NCBI RefSeq assembly: GCF_022662475.1
Contig: NZ_JAKNQQ010000001.1
Span: forward strand, 806,001 to 870,000
Length of the DNA stretch: 64,000 nt
DNA from: Sphingomonas sp. TREG-RG-20F-R18-01
GTDB taxonomy: Bacteria; Pseudomonadota; Alphaproteobacteria; Sphingomonadales; Sphingomonadaceae
Direction of reading: 5' to 3'
The notes beneath the pieces were generated by a model that saw only the letters and a program-made list of their open reading frames with translations, was not told the DNA's origin and did no database searches. A program made the position numbers and the translations under genes. Numbering within the stretch: position 1 is the first letter of the stretch; each line of letters opens with the position of its first letter. This document shows, in pieces, positions 50,570 through 60,037 of the stretch.

Positions 50570-51172
50570 ACTCGCAAACGCCTCAGCCCAGAAGAGTCGC
50601 GCGACGCCGCGATCGAAGCCGCCCGCGCGCTGTTGATCGAACAGGGGCCGCAGGCGGTCACCCTCAAGGCAGTCGCCGCGCGGATCGGGCGGACGCACGC
50701 CAACCTGCTCCACCACTTCGGGTCGGCGGCGGATCTGCAGCGCGCGCTGATCACGCATCTCGCCGATACGATCACCGCGGAAATCGGTGCCGCGGCGAAG
50801 CGTGCGCGCGCGGGCGAGGCGGACCCGCGCGAGATCGTCGACCTGACGTTCGATGCGTTCGCCAATGGCGCCGGGGCGATGGCCTCGTGGATGATCCTGT
50901 CGGGCAATCACGATGCGCTCGACCCGGTGCTGACCGCGATCCACCGCTTGGTCGACGAGCTGGCCGAGGGCGATGAATCGGGCAAGGCGATCTATGAGGA
51001 AACGCTGCAGCTGGTGCTGATGGCGATGGGCGATGCTCTCCTCGGTCGCGCAATGGCAAGCGCGCTCGGGCTGCCGCCCGAAGCCGCGCGGACGATCGCG
51101 ACTCGCGCGCTGATCGCGTCGCGGAGTGGCGAATCACCGGCCGATGCGGCTAGTCTGGCTAAAATCGCATAA
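50561..51172 (+). CDS. TetR family transcriptional regulator
   Basis: The 203-residue protein has an N-terminal TetR helix-turn-helix (about residues 10-60): 'SRDAAIEAARALLIEQG', 'AVTLKAVAARIGRTHANLLHHFGS' (split). A helical ligand domain follows. The start is GTG at 50561, which lies within the second TGTCAATA word. It is divergent from the hydrolase gene and ends 17 bases before obg. Its ligand may be a lipid or a hydrophobic compound related to the hydrolase. Confidence 0.92.
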   Translation: MSITRKRLSPEESRDAAIEAARALLIEQGPQAVTLKAVAARIGRTHANLLHHFGSAADLQRALITHLADTITAEIGAAAKRARAGEADPREIVDLTFDAFANGAGAMASWMILSGNHDALDPVLTAIHRLVDELAEGDESGKAIYEETLQLVLMAMGDALLGRAMASALGLPPEAARTIATRALIASRSGESPADAASLAKIA

Positions 51173-51189
51173 TCCGCTAAGGAGCGGCC

Positions 51190-52236
51190 ATGCATTTTCT
51201 TGACCAAGCAAAGATCTTCGTCCGCTCGGGCGCGGGCGGCCCCGGCGCCGTCAGTTTCCGGCGCGAGAAGTTCATCGAATATGGCGGCCCCGACGGCGGC
51301 AACGGCGGCAAGGGTGGCGACATCATTTTCGAGGCCATCCCCGGCCTCAACACGCTGATCGACTTCCGCTACACCCAGCATTTCCGTGCGCCGCGCGGTG
51401 CCGGGGGATCGGGATCGAATCGGACCGGCGCGGGCGGGGACGACCTCATCATTCGCGTGCCGATCGGCACGCAGGTCCTGTCCGAGGATCAGGAAGAAGT
51501 GCTCGCCGACTTCACCGTCCCGGGCGAGCGCGTCGTGTTCCTGCGCGGCGGTGACGGCGGGCGCGGCAATGCGACCTACAAGACCTCGACCAACCGCGCC
51601 CCACGCCAGCACGGCACCGGCTGGCCGTCGCAGGAAATGTACGTCTGGCTTCGGTTGAAGCTGCTGGCCGACGCCGGGCTCGTCGGGCTCCCGAACGCGG
51701 GGAAATCCACCTTCATCAATGCGGTGACCAATGCGCAGGCGAAGGTCGGCGCCTATCCCTTCACGACCGTGCGCCCGCAATTGGGCGTCGTCAGCCGCTA
51801 CAATCGCGAATTCGTGATCGCGGACATCCCCGGCCTGATCGAAGGCGCGGCGGATGGCGCGGGGATCGGCGATCGCTTCCTCGGGCATATCGAGCGGTGC
51901 AAGGTGCTGCTCCATCTGGTCGACGCGACCGAGGATAACCCTGTGGATAACTACAGGATCGTCCGTGGAGAACTCGAGGCGTACGGCGCGGGGCTTGTGG
52001 ATAAGCCGCAGGTGATCGGCCTCAACAAGGTCGACGCGCTCGACCCGGCGGACGTCAAGAAGCTGATCACCAAGCTCAAGCGCGCGAGCAAGGCCGAGGT
52101 CCTCCCGCTGTCCGGTGCGAGCGGCGACGGGATCGATGCGGTGCTCGACCGGCTGATCGAGGCGATCGGCCCGGCGGAGACGGTGGCGAAGCGCGAAGAC
52201 GGCAGCGACGAACCGGCGGAGTGGTCGCCGGTTTAA
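51190..52236 (+). CDS. obg: GTPase Obg/CgtA
   Basis: The 348-residue GTPase has the glycine-rich Obg fold (residues 1-158, 'YGGPDGGNGGKGGD'). The G domain has G1 'GLPNAGKST' near residue 166, G3 'DIPGLIEG', and G4 'NKVD'. Obg proteins act in 50S ribosome assembly and stress control. An AAGGAG site precedes the ATG. It is encoded downstream of rplU-rpmA, as in many bacteria, with three extra genes in between here. The sequence just after its stop contains a repeat and a partial copy of its own 3' end. Confidence 0.97.
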   Translation: MHFLDQAKIFVRSGAGGPGAVSFRREKFIEYGGPDGGNGGKGGDIIFEAIPGLNTLIDFRYTQHFRAPRGAGGSGSNRTGAGGDDLIIRVPIGTQVLSEDQEEVLADFTVPGERVVFLRGGDGGRGNATYKTSTNRAPRQHGTGWPSQEMYVWLRLKLLADAGLVGLPNAGKSTFINAVTNAQAKVGAYPFTTVRPQLGVVSRYNREFVIADIPGLIEGAADGAGIGDRFLGHIERCKVLLHLVDATEDNPVDNYRIVRGELEAYGAGLVDKPQVIGLNKVDALDPADVKKLITKLKRASKAEVLPLSGASGDGIDAVLDRLIEAIGPAETVAKREDGSDEPAEWSPV

Positions 52237-52284
52237 AGGGGCTGGGGGGCTCTGCGAAAGTGGGTTTACTGATCCCTTGTTTGC

Positions 52285-52374
52285 TGTTTTCCCGCAAAGG
52301 CGGGAATCCAGGGCTCAGTAAAACAACGGCTTACAGCTTGCGCGACTCCTAGGCTCCCGCCTTCGCGGGAGAAC
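52285..52374. repeat. Palindromic repeat element, family F3, copy 2
   Basis: Inverted arms TTCCCGCAAAGGCGGGAATC (about 52289-52308) and GGCTCCCGCCTTCGCGGGAG (52352-52371) flank a 45-base loop. It lies between obg and the Uma2 gene. It is the same family as the element at 19831-19921. Confidence 0.8.
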
Positions 52375-52454
52375 AGGTCCGGTTTCGCAAAGGTCTTGCC
52401 TTCGCGGGTGACGGTTATCGGCCGACCACCGGAGTCGGCAGGATCGACGTGCCC

Positions 52455-52490
52455 GAACGGGCGGCGTGGTCGCCGGTTTGAGGGGGCCGG
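52455..52490 (+). repeat. Partial duplicate of the obg 3' end
   Basis: GAACGGGCGGCGTGGTCGCC and the following bases match 52210-52245, the last codons of obg and its stop, with five differences in 36 bases. The F3 element lies between the two copies. Confidence 0.7.
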
Positions 52491-52510
52491 TCCGTCTGGT
52501 ATAAGGGCGT

Positions 52511-53068
52511 ATGGCAACACATCTCGTTTACCCGCTGCTGACCGCCGAAGCGTTCCTCCAGATCGATTTCGGGGATCAGAAGGCTGAACTCGACAATGGC
52601 GTCATCCGCATGATGGCCGGCGGGACGGCGCGGCATGCGCGGGTGCAGGGAAACATCTTCCTTGCGCTCGCGCTCCGGCTGCGGGGGTCGGGATGCACGC
52701 CCTATAATTCGGACATGGCGGTTCGGACGCGACCCGATTCGATCCGCTATCCCGATGTCTCGATCTTCTGCGGACACGATGGCGAAAGCGATGATGACGC
52801 GATAGCCTTCGACGATCCCCGCGCGGTGTTCGAGGTGCTGTCCGATGGCACCGCCCGGACCGACCTGCGCGTCAAGCTCGACGAATATCGGGCCTTACCG
52901 AGCGTCGATACGATCGTCTTCGTCGATATTGCGCACGAACGCGTGCGGATCGTGCAACGCACCGGTCCGGGCGGCTGGGTCGACAACAGCTTTGACGATC
53001 CGACCGAGGTGTCGATTCCCACCCTCGACATCACCATCCTCCACGACGAGATCTTCGCGCGCGACTGA
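52511..53068 (+). CDS. Uma2 family restriction-endonuclease-like protein
   Basis: The 185-residue protein matches the Uma2 (DUF820) family: 'YPLLTAEAFLQIDFGDQKAE', 'RHARVQGNIFLALALRL', 'IRYPDVSIFC' and 'FEVLSDGTARTDLRVKLDEY' (the PD-(D/E)xK-type core). These proteins are nuclease-fold proteins of unknown role, common in sphingomonads and cyanobacteria. The GTATGG start context gives ATG at 52511. No partner methylase or toxin is nearby. Confidence 0.88.
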   Translation: MATHLVYPLLTAEAFLQIDFGDQKAELDNGVIRMMAGGTARHARVQGNIFLALALRLRGSGCTPYNSDMAVRTRPDSIRYPDVSIFCGHDGESDDDAIAFDDPRAVFEVLSDGTARTDLRVKLDEYRALPSVDTIVFVDIAHERVRIVQRTGPGGWVDNSFDDPTEVSIPTLDITILHDEIFARD

Positions 53069-53122
53069 TCCCGGCCAAGCCCATTGGCGCAGCGCCCCTG
53101 CCACGCTAACGCAAACGGACGC

Positions 53123-54229
53123 ATGTCCGTCTTCCCGCCCTCTTCCTGTGCGCGCCTGATCGTCAAGGTCGGCTCCGCACTGCTCGTCGCGCCCGATGGA
53201 ACGGTGCGGCGCGAGTGGCTCGAGGGGCTGGTCGCCGACATCGCCGAACGGGCCCGTGCCGGACAACAGGTGGCGGTCGTGTCCTCCGGCGCGATCGCGC
53301 TCGGCGCACGTCGACTCGGCCTCGCCAAGGGAGGCCGCGCGAGTCTCGAGGATGCGCAGGCCGCCGCCGCTACCGGGCAAATCGCGCTGAGCCAGGTCTG
53401 GGCCGAAATGCTCGCCGCGCAGGGCCTGACTGCCGCGCAGATGCTGGTGACGCTCGACGATCTGGAAGACCGGCGACGCTATCTCAACGCCGCCGCGACG
53501 CTCGGACGGTTGCTGTCGCTCGGCGTTGTGCCGATCATCAATGAGAATGACAGCGTCGCGACCGAGGAGATCCGGTTCGGCGACAACGACCGGCTCGCGG
53601 CCCGCGTCGCGCAGGCGGCAGGCGCACAGGGCGTCGTGCTGCTGAGCGACATCGACGGCCTGTACGACCGCAACCCCGCCCTCCCCGATGCAAACCATAT
53701 CGCGCGGATCGAGCGGATCGACGGCGGGATCGAAGCGATGGCGGATCGCGGGTCGGCGTCGGGCATGGGCAGCGGCGGGATGGTCTCGAAGATCGCCGCC
53801 GCGCGCATCGCCAACGCCGCGGGGGCGACGCTCGCGATCGTCAGCGGAAAGATCGACCATCCGTTGTCCACCCCCGCCCGCCACAGCGTCTTTCTGCCCG
53901 AAAAGAGTGCCACGGCGCGCAAGGCATGGCTCGCGGGCGGCCTCACCGCGATGGGCGAGATCACGATCGACGCAGGCGCCAGTGCGGCGCTCAAGAACGG
54001 CAAGAGCCTGCTCGCGGCGGGGGCGACCAGGATCGTCGGCAGCTTCGCGCGCGGTGATCTGGTCACCGTCATCGACCCCGAAGGCCGCACGCTCGCGCGC
54101 GGCCTGAGCGAATATCACGCCACCGAAGCCGCCGCGATCGTCGGTCTTCGCAGCGAGGCGCAAGCTGCCATCCTCGGCTACGCGCCCCGCGCCGCGCTGA
54201 TCCACCGCAATCATATGGCGCTGCTATGA
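53123..54229 (+). CDS. proB: Glutamate 5-kinase
   Basis: The 368-residue enzyme phosphorylates glutamate in the first step of proline synthesis. The amino acid kinase domain has 'RLIVKVGSALLV', 'VVSSGAIALGARRL', 'INENDSVATEEIRFGDND' and 'LLSDIDGLYD'. A C-terminal PUA domain begins near residue 275 ('ITIDAGASAALKNGKSLL'). The ATG at 53123 is used; the frame opens slightly earlier with a TTG. It overlaps the next gene by four bases (ATGA). Confidence 0.95.
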   Translation: MSVFPPSSCARLIVKVGSALLVAPDGTVRREWLEGLVADIAERARAGQQVAVVSSGAIALGARRLGLAKGGRASLEDAQAAAATGQIALSQVWAEMLAAQGLTAAQMLVTLDDLEDRRRYLNAAATLGRLLSLGVVPIINENDSVATEEIRFGDNDRLAARVAQAAGAQGVVLLSDIDGLYDRNPALPDANHIARIERIDGGIEAMADRGSASGMGSGGMVSKIAAARIANAAGATLAIVSGKIDHPLSTPARHSVFLPEKSATARKAWLAGGLTAMGEITIDAGASAALKNGKSLLAAGATRIVGSFARGDLVTVIDPEGRTLARGLSEYHATEAAAIVGLRSEAQAAILGYAPRAALIHRNHMALL

Positions 54230-55140
54230 CCTCACAGATTCTCGCGATCACCGGCGGCACCGGCTTCGTCGGGAGCCGACTGATCGATCTGGCGCTGGCG
54301 GCGGGGCATACAGTCCGCGCGCTGACACGCCGGCCGCAGCCCGAACGGTCGGGGGTCACGTGGATTGCGGGCGCGCTCGACACGCCCGACGCGCTCGACA
54401 CGCTGGTCGCGGGTTCGGACGTCGTGCTGCACGTGGCGGGCGTGGTCAACGCGCCCGACCGTGCGGGGTTCGTCGCCGGGAACATCACCGGCACGCAGGC
54501 AGTGGTCGATGCCGCCACGCGCGCGCAGGTCCGCCGGTTCGTCCACGTCTCCTCGCTAGCCGCGCGCGAGCCCGACATTTCGATCTACGGCTGGTCGAAG
54601 CGCGAAGCCGAATCGGTTGTTGAGGCCTCCACGCTCGACTGGACGATGATTCGTCCCCCGGCGATCTACGGTCCCGGCGACATGGAAATGCGCGACCTGT
54701 TCCGCATGGCGAGCAAGGGGGTCGCCTTGCTGCCCCCCGGCGGTCGCCTGTCGGTGATCGAGGTCGGCGATATCGCTACGCTGCTGCTGGCGGTCGCGGA
54801 GACCGATCCGGGCAAGCTGATCCTGGAGCCTGACGATGGCCGTCCGGATGGCTGGAGCCATGCCGAACTGCTCGGCGCGATGGGCATCGCCTCGGGCCGC
54901 AAACGCGTCGTGCCGATCGCCCTCCCCCGCTTCGTCCTCGATCTGATCGCGCGGGGCGATACGATGCTACGCGGAAAGGCGGCGAAGCTGACGCACGACC
55001 GCGTCGGCTACATGTGCCATCCCGACTGGACGATCGACCCGGCCAAGCGGCCATCCTCAGATCTATGGACCCCGCAAGTTCCCACCGCGCAGGGCCTCGC
55101 CAACACCGCGGCATGGTATCGCGCGAACGGCTTGCTATAG
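54226..55140 (+). CDS. NAD(P)-dependent epimerase/dehydratase, likely ceramide reductase (CerR-like)
   Basis: The 304-residue extended SDR has 'ITGGTGFVGSRLIDLAL' at the N-terminus and the catalytic Tyr-Lys pair in 'YGWSKREAE'. Bacterial sphingolipid synthesis in Caulobacter uses an SDR of this kind (CerR) to reduce 3-oxo-ceramide, encoded beside the acyl carrier protein and serine palmitoyltransferase. The same order is seen here, so that role is the best guess. It overlaps proB by four bases; acp follows after 59 bases. The sequence alone cannot exclude another SDR substrate. Confidence 0.75.
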   Translation: MTSQILAITGGTGFVGSRLIDLALAAGHTVRALTRRPQPERSGVTWIAGALDTPDALDTLVAGSDVVLHVAGVVNAPDRAGFVAGNITGTQAVVDAATRAQVRRFVHVSSLAAREPDISIYGWSKREAESVVEASTLDWTMIRPPAIYGPGDMEMRDLFRMASKGVALLPPGGRLSVIEVGDIATLLLAVAETDPGKLILEPDDGRPDGWSHAELLGAMGIASGRKRVVPIALPRFVLDLIARGDTMLRGKAAKLTHDRVGYMCHPDWTIDPAKRPSSDLWTPQVPTAQGLANTAAWYRANGLL

Positions 55141-55199
55141 GCGGTGCATAAAGCCGCCGCATTTTGGCGGCACAGCGTACCCAGTTTCAAGGACCGAGC

Positions 55200-55442
55200 A
55201 TGAGCGACCGCCAATCCATCTACGACACCGTCACCGCGCAGATCGAGCCGTTCAACAAGAAGGGCGTGACGCTGAGCGACGCGACCACCTTCCAGGGCGA
55301 TCTCGAATGGGACAGCCTGACCGTGATGGATTTCGTCGCCGCGATCGAAGACGAGTTCGACATCATCATCACGATGAACATGCAGGCCGAAATCGAAACC
55401 GTCGGCCAGCTCGTCGACGCCGTCGCCAAGCTCAAGGGCTGA
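55200..55442 (+). CDS. Acyl carrier protein for sphingolipid synthesis
   Basis: The 80-residue acidic protein has the phosphopantetheine attachment site 'WDSLTVMDFV' (Ser39). It differs from the fatty-acid AcpP in sequence ('FNKKGVTLSDATTFQGDLE'). Eight bases later the serine palmitoyltransferase gene begins. In Caulobacter a dedicated ACP supplies the acyl thioester to the transferase, and this gene matches that place. The start ATG at 55200 lies after AAGGACCG. Confidence 0.9.
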   Translation: MSDRQSIYDTVTAQIEPFNKKGVTLSDATTFQGDLEWDSLTVMDFVAAIEDEFDIIITMNMQAEIETVGQLVDAVAKLKG

Positions 55443-55449
55443 TTTTACG

Positions 55450-56709
55450 ATGACCGAAGCCGCTGCCACCGCCCACGCGCTCGCCGAGCCCGAGACTGTC
55501 GCCCCGGAACGCGACCTGATGAGCAAGTTCGACGGCCTGATCGCCGAACGTCAGGCGCTGCAGGATACGGGCGTGCGCGACCCGTTCTCGATCGTGATGG
55601 ACGAGGTCAAGTCGCCGACCGAAGCGGTCATCAAGGGCCGCGACACGATCCTGCTCGGCACGTACAATTACATGGGGATGACGTTCGACCCCGACGTCCT
55701 CGCGGCGGGCAAGGATGCGCTCGACAAGTTCGGGTCGGGCACCAACGGCAGCCGGATGCTCAACGGCACCTTCCACGATCATATGGAAGTCGAGCAGGCG
55801 CTGCGCGATTTCTACGGCGTCAGCGGCGCGATCGTCTTCTCGACTGGCTATATGGCGAACCTCGGGATGATCTCGACGCTCGTCGGCAAGGGCGAGTACA
55901 TCATCCTAGACGCGGACAGTCACGCCTCGATCTACGACGGCTGCAAGCAGGGCAATGCCGAGATCGTCCGCTTCCGCCACAATGACGTCGCGGATCTCGA
56001 CAAGCGGCTCGGCCGCCTGCCCAAGGAAGCGGGCAAGCTCGTCATCCTCGAGGGCGTCTATTCGATGCTCGGCGACATCGCGCCGCTCAAGGAAATGGTT
56101 GCGATCGCCAAGAAGCACGGCGCGATGGTGCTATCGGACGAGGCGCATTCGATGGGCTTCTTCGGTCCGAACGGACGCGGCGTGTACGAGGACCAGGGCT
56201 GCGAGGCGGACGTCGATTTCATCATCGGCACCTTCTCCAAGTCGGTCGGCACGGTCGGCGGGTTCTGCGTCTCGAATCACCCGAAGTTCGAGGCGATCCG
56301 CATGGCGTGCCGCCCGTACATCTTCACCGCATCGCTGCCGCCGTCGGTCGTCGCCACCGCCGCGACCTCGATCCGCAAGCTGATGCACGCGCACGACAAG
56401 CGCCGCCAGCTCTGGGAAAACGCGCGCGCGCTGCACGGCGGGCTCAAGGCGCTCGGGTTCCGACTCGGCACCGAGACGCCGCAGTCGGCGATCCTCGCGA
56501 TCATCCTCGAGGACCAGACGCAGGCGGTCGCGATGTGGCAGTCGCTGCTCGAGGGCGGGCTGTACGTCAACATGGCGCGTCCCCCAGCCACGCCGGCGGG
56601 GACCTACCTGCTGCGCTGCTCGCTGTGCGCCGAGCATACGCCTGCCCAGATCGCCACAGTACTTCGGATGTTTGAAGCCGCCGGTCGGGCGGTTGGCGTG
56701 ATCGCCTAA
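55450..56709 (+). CDS. spt: Serine palmitoyltransferase
   Basis: The 419-residue PLP enzyme of the alpha-oxoamine synthase family condenses serine with a long-chain acyl thioester to 3-oxosphinganine, the first step of sphingolipid synthesis. The cofactor lysine is K264 in 'GTFSKSVGTVGG'. Family motifs 'GTNGSRMLNGTFHDHMEVE' and 'LSDEAHSMGFFGPNGRG' are present. An N-terminal extension of about 40 residues precedes the core. Sphingomonads use sphingolipids in place of lipopolysaccharide, so this gene is strong evidence for the host group. Confidence 0.95.
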   Translation: MTEAAATAHALAEPETVAPERDLMSKFDGLIAERQALQDTGVRDPFSIVMDEVKSPTEAVIKGRDTILLGTYNYMGMTFDPDVLAAGKDALDKFGSGTNGSRMLNGTFHDHMEVEQALRDFYGVSGAIVFSTGYMANLGMISTLVGKGEYIILDADSHASIYDGCKQGNAEIVRFRHNDVADLDKRLGRLPKEAGKLVILEGVYSMLGDIAPLKEMVAIAKKHGAMVLSDEAHSMGFFGPNGRGVYEDQGCEADVDFIIGTFSKSVGTVGGFCVSNHPKFEAIRMACRPYIFTASLPPSVVATAATSIRKLMHAHDKRRQLWENARALHGGLKALGFRLGTETPQSAILAIILEDQTQAVAMWQSLLEGGLYVNMARPPATPAGTYLLRCSLCAEHTPAQIATVLRMFEAAGRAVGVIA

Positions 56710-56768
56710 TGTCGTTACGGGCGCAACCGCCACTATCAACGGACCTGACCATCGGCTAAGATCGCGTA

Positions 56769-58721
56769 ATGACCGGGGACATGGGCGAGACGGCGGGGGG
56801 CGCGGCGTCGGGCACGACGTGGCGCTCTTTCGCGCTGGTGACGATGGCGATACTCGGCGTGCTGGTGCTCGTCGCGCTCAGCTGGACGTTGCGGGAAGCA
56901 GACCGGCAACGGGATCGCGCCCTGGCTCTTCAGAAGCATAGCTATGAAGTGATGATCCTGTCGGCCAACCTGTCCGGCACGCTCGCTCGCGCCGAGGCGT
57001 CCCTCGGACGATACGTCATCAGCGTCGACGATCGTCTGGGCCAGGCCTATTCGGCCGATTGGCAACTGGCCTCCCAGCAGATCAGCCGCCTGAAGCAGAT
57101 CACGCACGACAATCCCGACCAGCAAGGAGCGATCGAAGCGTTGCGGCGGGCATTCCGGGTGCGCAGCAACGAACTCGGCGATATCGCATTGAACACGTTC
57201 TACAAGCGCAACGATCAGGCGCTGGCGTTGTACTACAAGGCCCGCCAGGCCCCATCGCGCATGGCGATCGACACGTTGCTCGACACGATCGGGACTCAGG
57301 AACGCACGGTACTCGACCAGCGCACCGGCGCAGCGCTTGCATCGGTCGCCCGTTCCAGTGCCATCGCGAGCACGCTCGGCGTCTTTGGCGTCCTGATCCT
57401 GCTTGGCGCGCTGGCAATGGGCTGGATGACGGTCACCGCGCTCGGTCAACGCGCGGCCGCCCGGGCGGAGGCAGAAACCGAGCGCGACCGCTCGTTGGAG
57501 CTGGAGGCTGCGGTCGCCAAGGCGTCGGCGGAATTGCTCAAGCAGGAAGCCAAGCTGCGGCAGGTTCAGAAGCTCGAGGCCGTGGGGCAGTTGACCGGCG
57601 GTATCGCGCATGACTTCAACAATATGCTGGCGGTCGTGATTGGCGGGCTGGAGCTGGCGCGCCGTCATGTCGGCGATGATCCGCAAGCCGCGCAACGCCA
57701 TATTGCAAACGCAGCCGAAGGCGCGGATCGCGCGGCCGCCCTCACCCGACGCCTGCTCGCCTTTTCGCGCGAGGAATCCCTGCGATCGGAAACACTCGAT
57801 CCGGCAACGCTGATTGGCGGCATGTCGGACTTGCTCGACCGCACGCTCGGGGATGGAATAACCGTCGTCGTGCGGCACGAATCGGACGGAGGCTGGATGG
57901 TCCGGTCCGATCGCATCCAGCTGGAGAACGCCGTTCTCAACCTCGCGGTGAACGCCCGCGACGCGATGGATGGACGCGGCCAGCTCACCATCACCGTGTC
58001 GCATGCGACTTTTGCCCAGGGTGACATCGGCACATGCGCTGCCGGAGACTTTATCGCGCTTGCCGTGTGCGACACCGGGTGCGGCATGCCGCCTGAATTG
58101 GTCGAGCGGGTGTTCGAGCCGTTCTTCACGACGAAGCCCTCCGGCAAGGGTACCGGGCTGGGGCTGAGCCAGGTTTTTGCCTTCGTGCGGCAAGCCGCCG
58201 GCGAAGTGGTTCTGGAATCGACCGTCGGCGTGGGAACGACGGTCACCTTATACCTGCCGCGCCACATTGCGCCGACCACGACCTCGGTGATCGGTGCATT
58301 CCCGGCGGCGGCCACGCCGGAGCGCACCGCGCTCGACATTTTCGTGGTGGAAGACGACCCGCGGGTACTCAACGCGACCATGGGCGCGCTGGAGGAACTC
58401 GGGCACCGGGCGGTCGCGTGCGACGATCCGATCATTGCGCCCGGAGTGCTCGACGGCCTCGGCAACGTCGATCTGATCATCTCGGACGTCCTGATGCCGG
58501 GGCGTACGGGGCCCGAGCTGATCGACACCGTCACCCCGCAGCGGCCCGACATGGCCGTCCTGTTCGTCACCGGCTATGCGGGAGAAGCCGGCGGAGAAGC
58601 CCAATTCGGCGGGCGCCATGTCCTGCGCAAACCGTTTACGCTGGCGGGCCTGGCCCGCGCCATCGACGCCGCCGTACAGGATCGTCCTCCGCACCCCGTC
58701 GACAGCATTGCCGCCGAATAA
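56769..58721 (+). CDS. CHASE3-type hybrid sensor histidine kinase
   Basis: The 650-residue protein has a membrane helix (about residues 21-41), a periplasmic CHASE3-like helical sensor (about 45-195), a second helix (about 200-222), and a coiled coil. The kinase core has His281 in 'TGGIAHDFNNMLAVV' and an ATPase domain with 'GCGMPPELVERVFEPFFTTK' and 'GTGLGLSQV'. A C-terminal receiver has Asp573 in 'LIISDVLMPG'. No separate response regulator is adjacent. It lies between spt and lptF, so an envelope-lipid signal is a reasonable guess. Confidence 0.92.
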   Translation: MTGDMGETAGGAASGTTWRSFALVTMAILGVLVLVALSWTLREADRQRDRALALQKHSYEVMILSANLSGTLARAEASLGRYVISVDDRLGQAYSADWQLASQQISRLKQITHDNPDQQGAIEALRRAFRVRSNELGDIALNTFYKRNDQALALYYKARQAPSRMAIDTLLDTIGTQERTVLDQRTGAALASVARSSAIASTLGVFGVLILLGALAMGWMTVTALGQRAAARAEAETERDRSLELEAAVAKASAELLKQEAKLRQVQKLEAVGQLTGGIAHDFNNMLAVVIGGLELARRHVGDDPQAAQRHIANAAEGADRAAALTRRLLAFSREESLRSETLDPATLIGGMSDLLDRTLGDGITVVVRHESDGGWMVRSDRIQLENAVLNLAVNARDAMDGRGQLTITVSHATFAQGDIGTCAAGDFIALAVCDTGCGMPPELVERVFEPFFTTKPSGKGTGLGLSQVFAFVRQAAGEVVLESTVGVGTTVTLYLPRHIAPTTTSVIGAFPAAATPERTALDIFVVEDDPRVLNATMGALEELGHRAVACDDPIIAPGVLDGLGNVDLIISDVLMPGRTGPELIDTVTPQRPDMAVLFVTGYAGEAGGEAQFGGRHVLRKPFTLAGLARAIDAAVQDRPPHPVDSIAAE

Positions 58722-58843
58722 CAGTCTGGTGGCGGACTTCCTCGCAAACCGGGACAAGGATTAGGTAGCTCCGTCCGCATCGCCGCGATATAGCCGGCGC
58801 ATACCCGGCATCCGCACGGGTCAGAGGCCCTCTTCCTGCCATC

Positions 58844-60037
58844 ATGAAGTCCATCGACCGCTACATGGCCCGGCTTATCGCGGTGCCGCTGTTTTCGACG
58901 CTCATCATCTCCGCGATGCTGCTGGTGCTCGACCGGATGTTGCGGTTGTTCGACTTCGTTGCGACCGAAGGCGGGCCGGTCAGCGTGGTGTGGCGCATGC
59001 TCGCCAACCTGCTCCCGGAATATCTAGGTCTCGGTATCCCGATCGGACTGATGCTCGGCATCTTGCTTGCCTTCCGCAAGCTCGCCACGTCGTCCGAGCT
59101 CGACGTGATGCGGGCGGTGGGGATGAGCTATCCGCGGTTGCTGCGCGTTCCGTACATGTATGCAATCGCGCTCGGCGCGATCAATCTGGCGATTGTTGGC
59201 TTCGTCCAGCCGGATGCCCGCTATGCCTACGAAAAGCTGCGGTATGAGCTGCGTACGGGCGCGCTCGGGGCATCGATCAAAGTGGGCGAGTTCACGCATT
59301 TCGGCAACGACATGACCCTGCGGATCGAACAGAGCCATGAATCCGGACGCAGACTATCCGGGATCTTCCTGCGGCGTGACGACAAGAAGGGCGGATCGAT
59401 CGCGATCACGGCTGCCAACGGCCAGTTCTTCGCGACGGACAATCCCGACGAGATCATATTCCGGCTCGACGAGGGAACGCTGGTGCGGACCGAGGCGAAG
59501 GTCCCGACGCCACGCGTGCTGCGCTTCACGGTATTCGATCTGCCGATCCCACTTCCAAAGACGGAGAATTTCCGCGTCCGGGGGGCCGAGAACCTCGAAC
59601 GGACCCTGCCCGAATTGGCGCGTATCGGCAGCGACCGGGCCGCGCCGCGGGAATTGCGCGATACCAGCCGCGCCGCCTTCCACTTCCGCACCGCCGAGGT
59701 TCTGACGATCCTGTTGCTGCCGCTGCTGGCAATTTCCCTGGGCGTCCCGCCGAAACGCTCGACATCGGCGCTAGGCGTCTTCCTGTCGATCATCATGATC
59801 GTCGCCTATCACAAGGTCAACGAGTACGCCCAAGCCGTCGGCGGCCTTGGCAAGATTGATCCGCTGGTCGCGATCTGGGTACCGTTTCTGATTTTCGCAG
59901 GGCTTACGCTCTGGATGTTCCACACCATTGCCTTCGTTCCGGGCGGTCAGCCGATCGGTGCGCTGGAGCGCGTGTTTGCAAAGCTTGGCAAGGCGATCCT
60001 CAAGCTGCTTCCGGGCCGCCGGGAGAAGACAGCATGA
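58844..60037 (+). CDS. lptF: LptF-family lipid export permease
   Basis: The 397-residue protein has the LptF/LptG layout: three N-terminal helices with 'GIPIGLMLGILLAFRKLATSSEL' (split) and 'VMRAVGMSYPRLL', a periplasmic beta-jellyroll domain (about residues 130-280), and three C-terminal helices with 'LLPLLAISLG'. With LptG and the LptB ATPase it forms the ABC transporter that extracts LPS. In LPS-free sphingomonads the cargo is probably the glycosphingolipid; this is inference. It overlaps the next gene by four bases. Confidence 0.88.
   Translation: MKSIDRYMARLIAVPLFSTLIISAMLLVLDRMLRLFDFVATEGGPVSVVWRMLANLLPEYLGLGIPIGLMLGILLAFRKLATSSELDVMRAVGMSYPRLLRVPYMYAIALGAINLAIVGFVQPDARYAYEKLRYELRTGALGASIKVGEFTHFGNDMTLRIEQSHESGRRLSGIFLRRDDKKGGSIAITAANGQFFATDNPDEIIFRLDEGTLVRTEAKVPTPRVLRFTVFDLPIPLPKTENFRVRGAENLERTLPELARIGSDRAAPRELRDTSRAAFHFRTAEVLTILLLPLLAISLGVPPKRSTSALGVFLSIIMIVAYHKVNEYAQAVGGLGKIDPLVAIWVPFLIFAGLTLWMFHTIAFVPGGQPIGALERVFAKLGKAILKLLPGRREKTA

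Noticed and set aside
52511..53068. Restriction-modification or toxin-antitoxin system around the Uma2 protein
   Set aside because: Neighbours are obg and proB. No methylase, antitoxin or specificity gene is present, so the Uma2 protein appears solitary.
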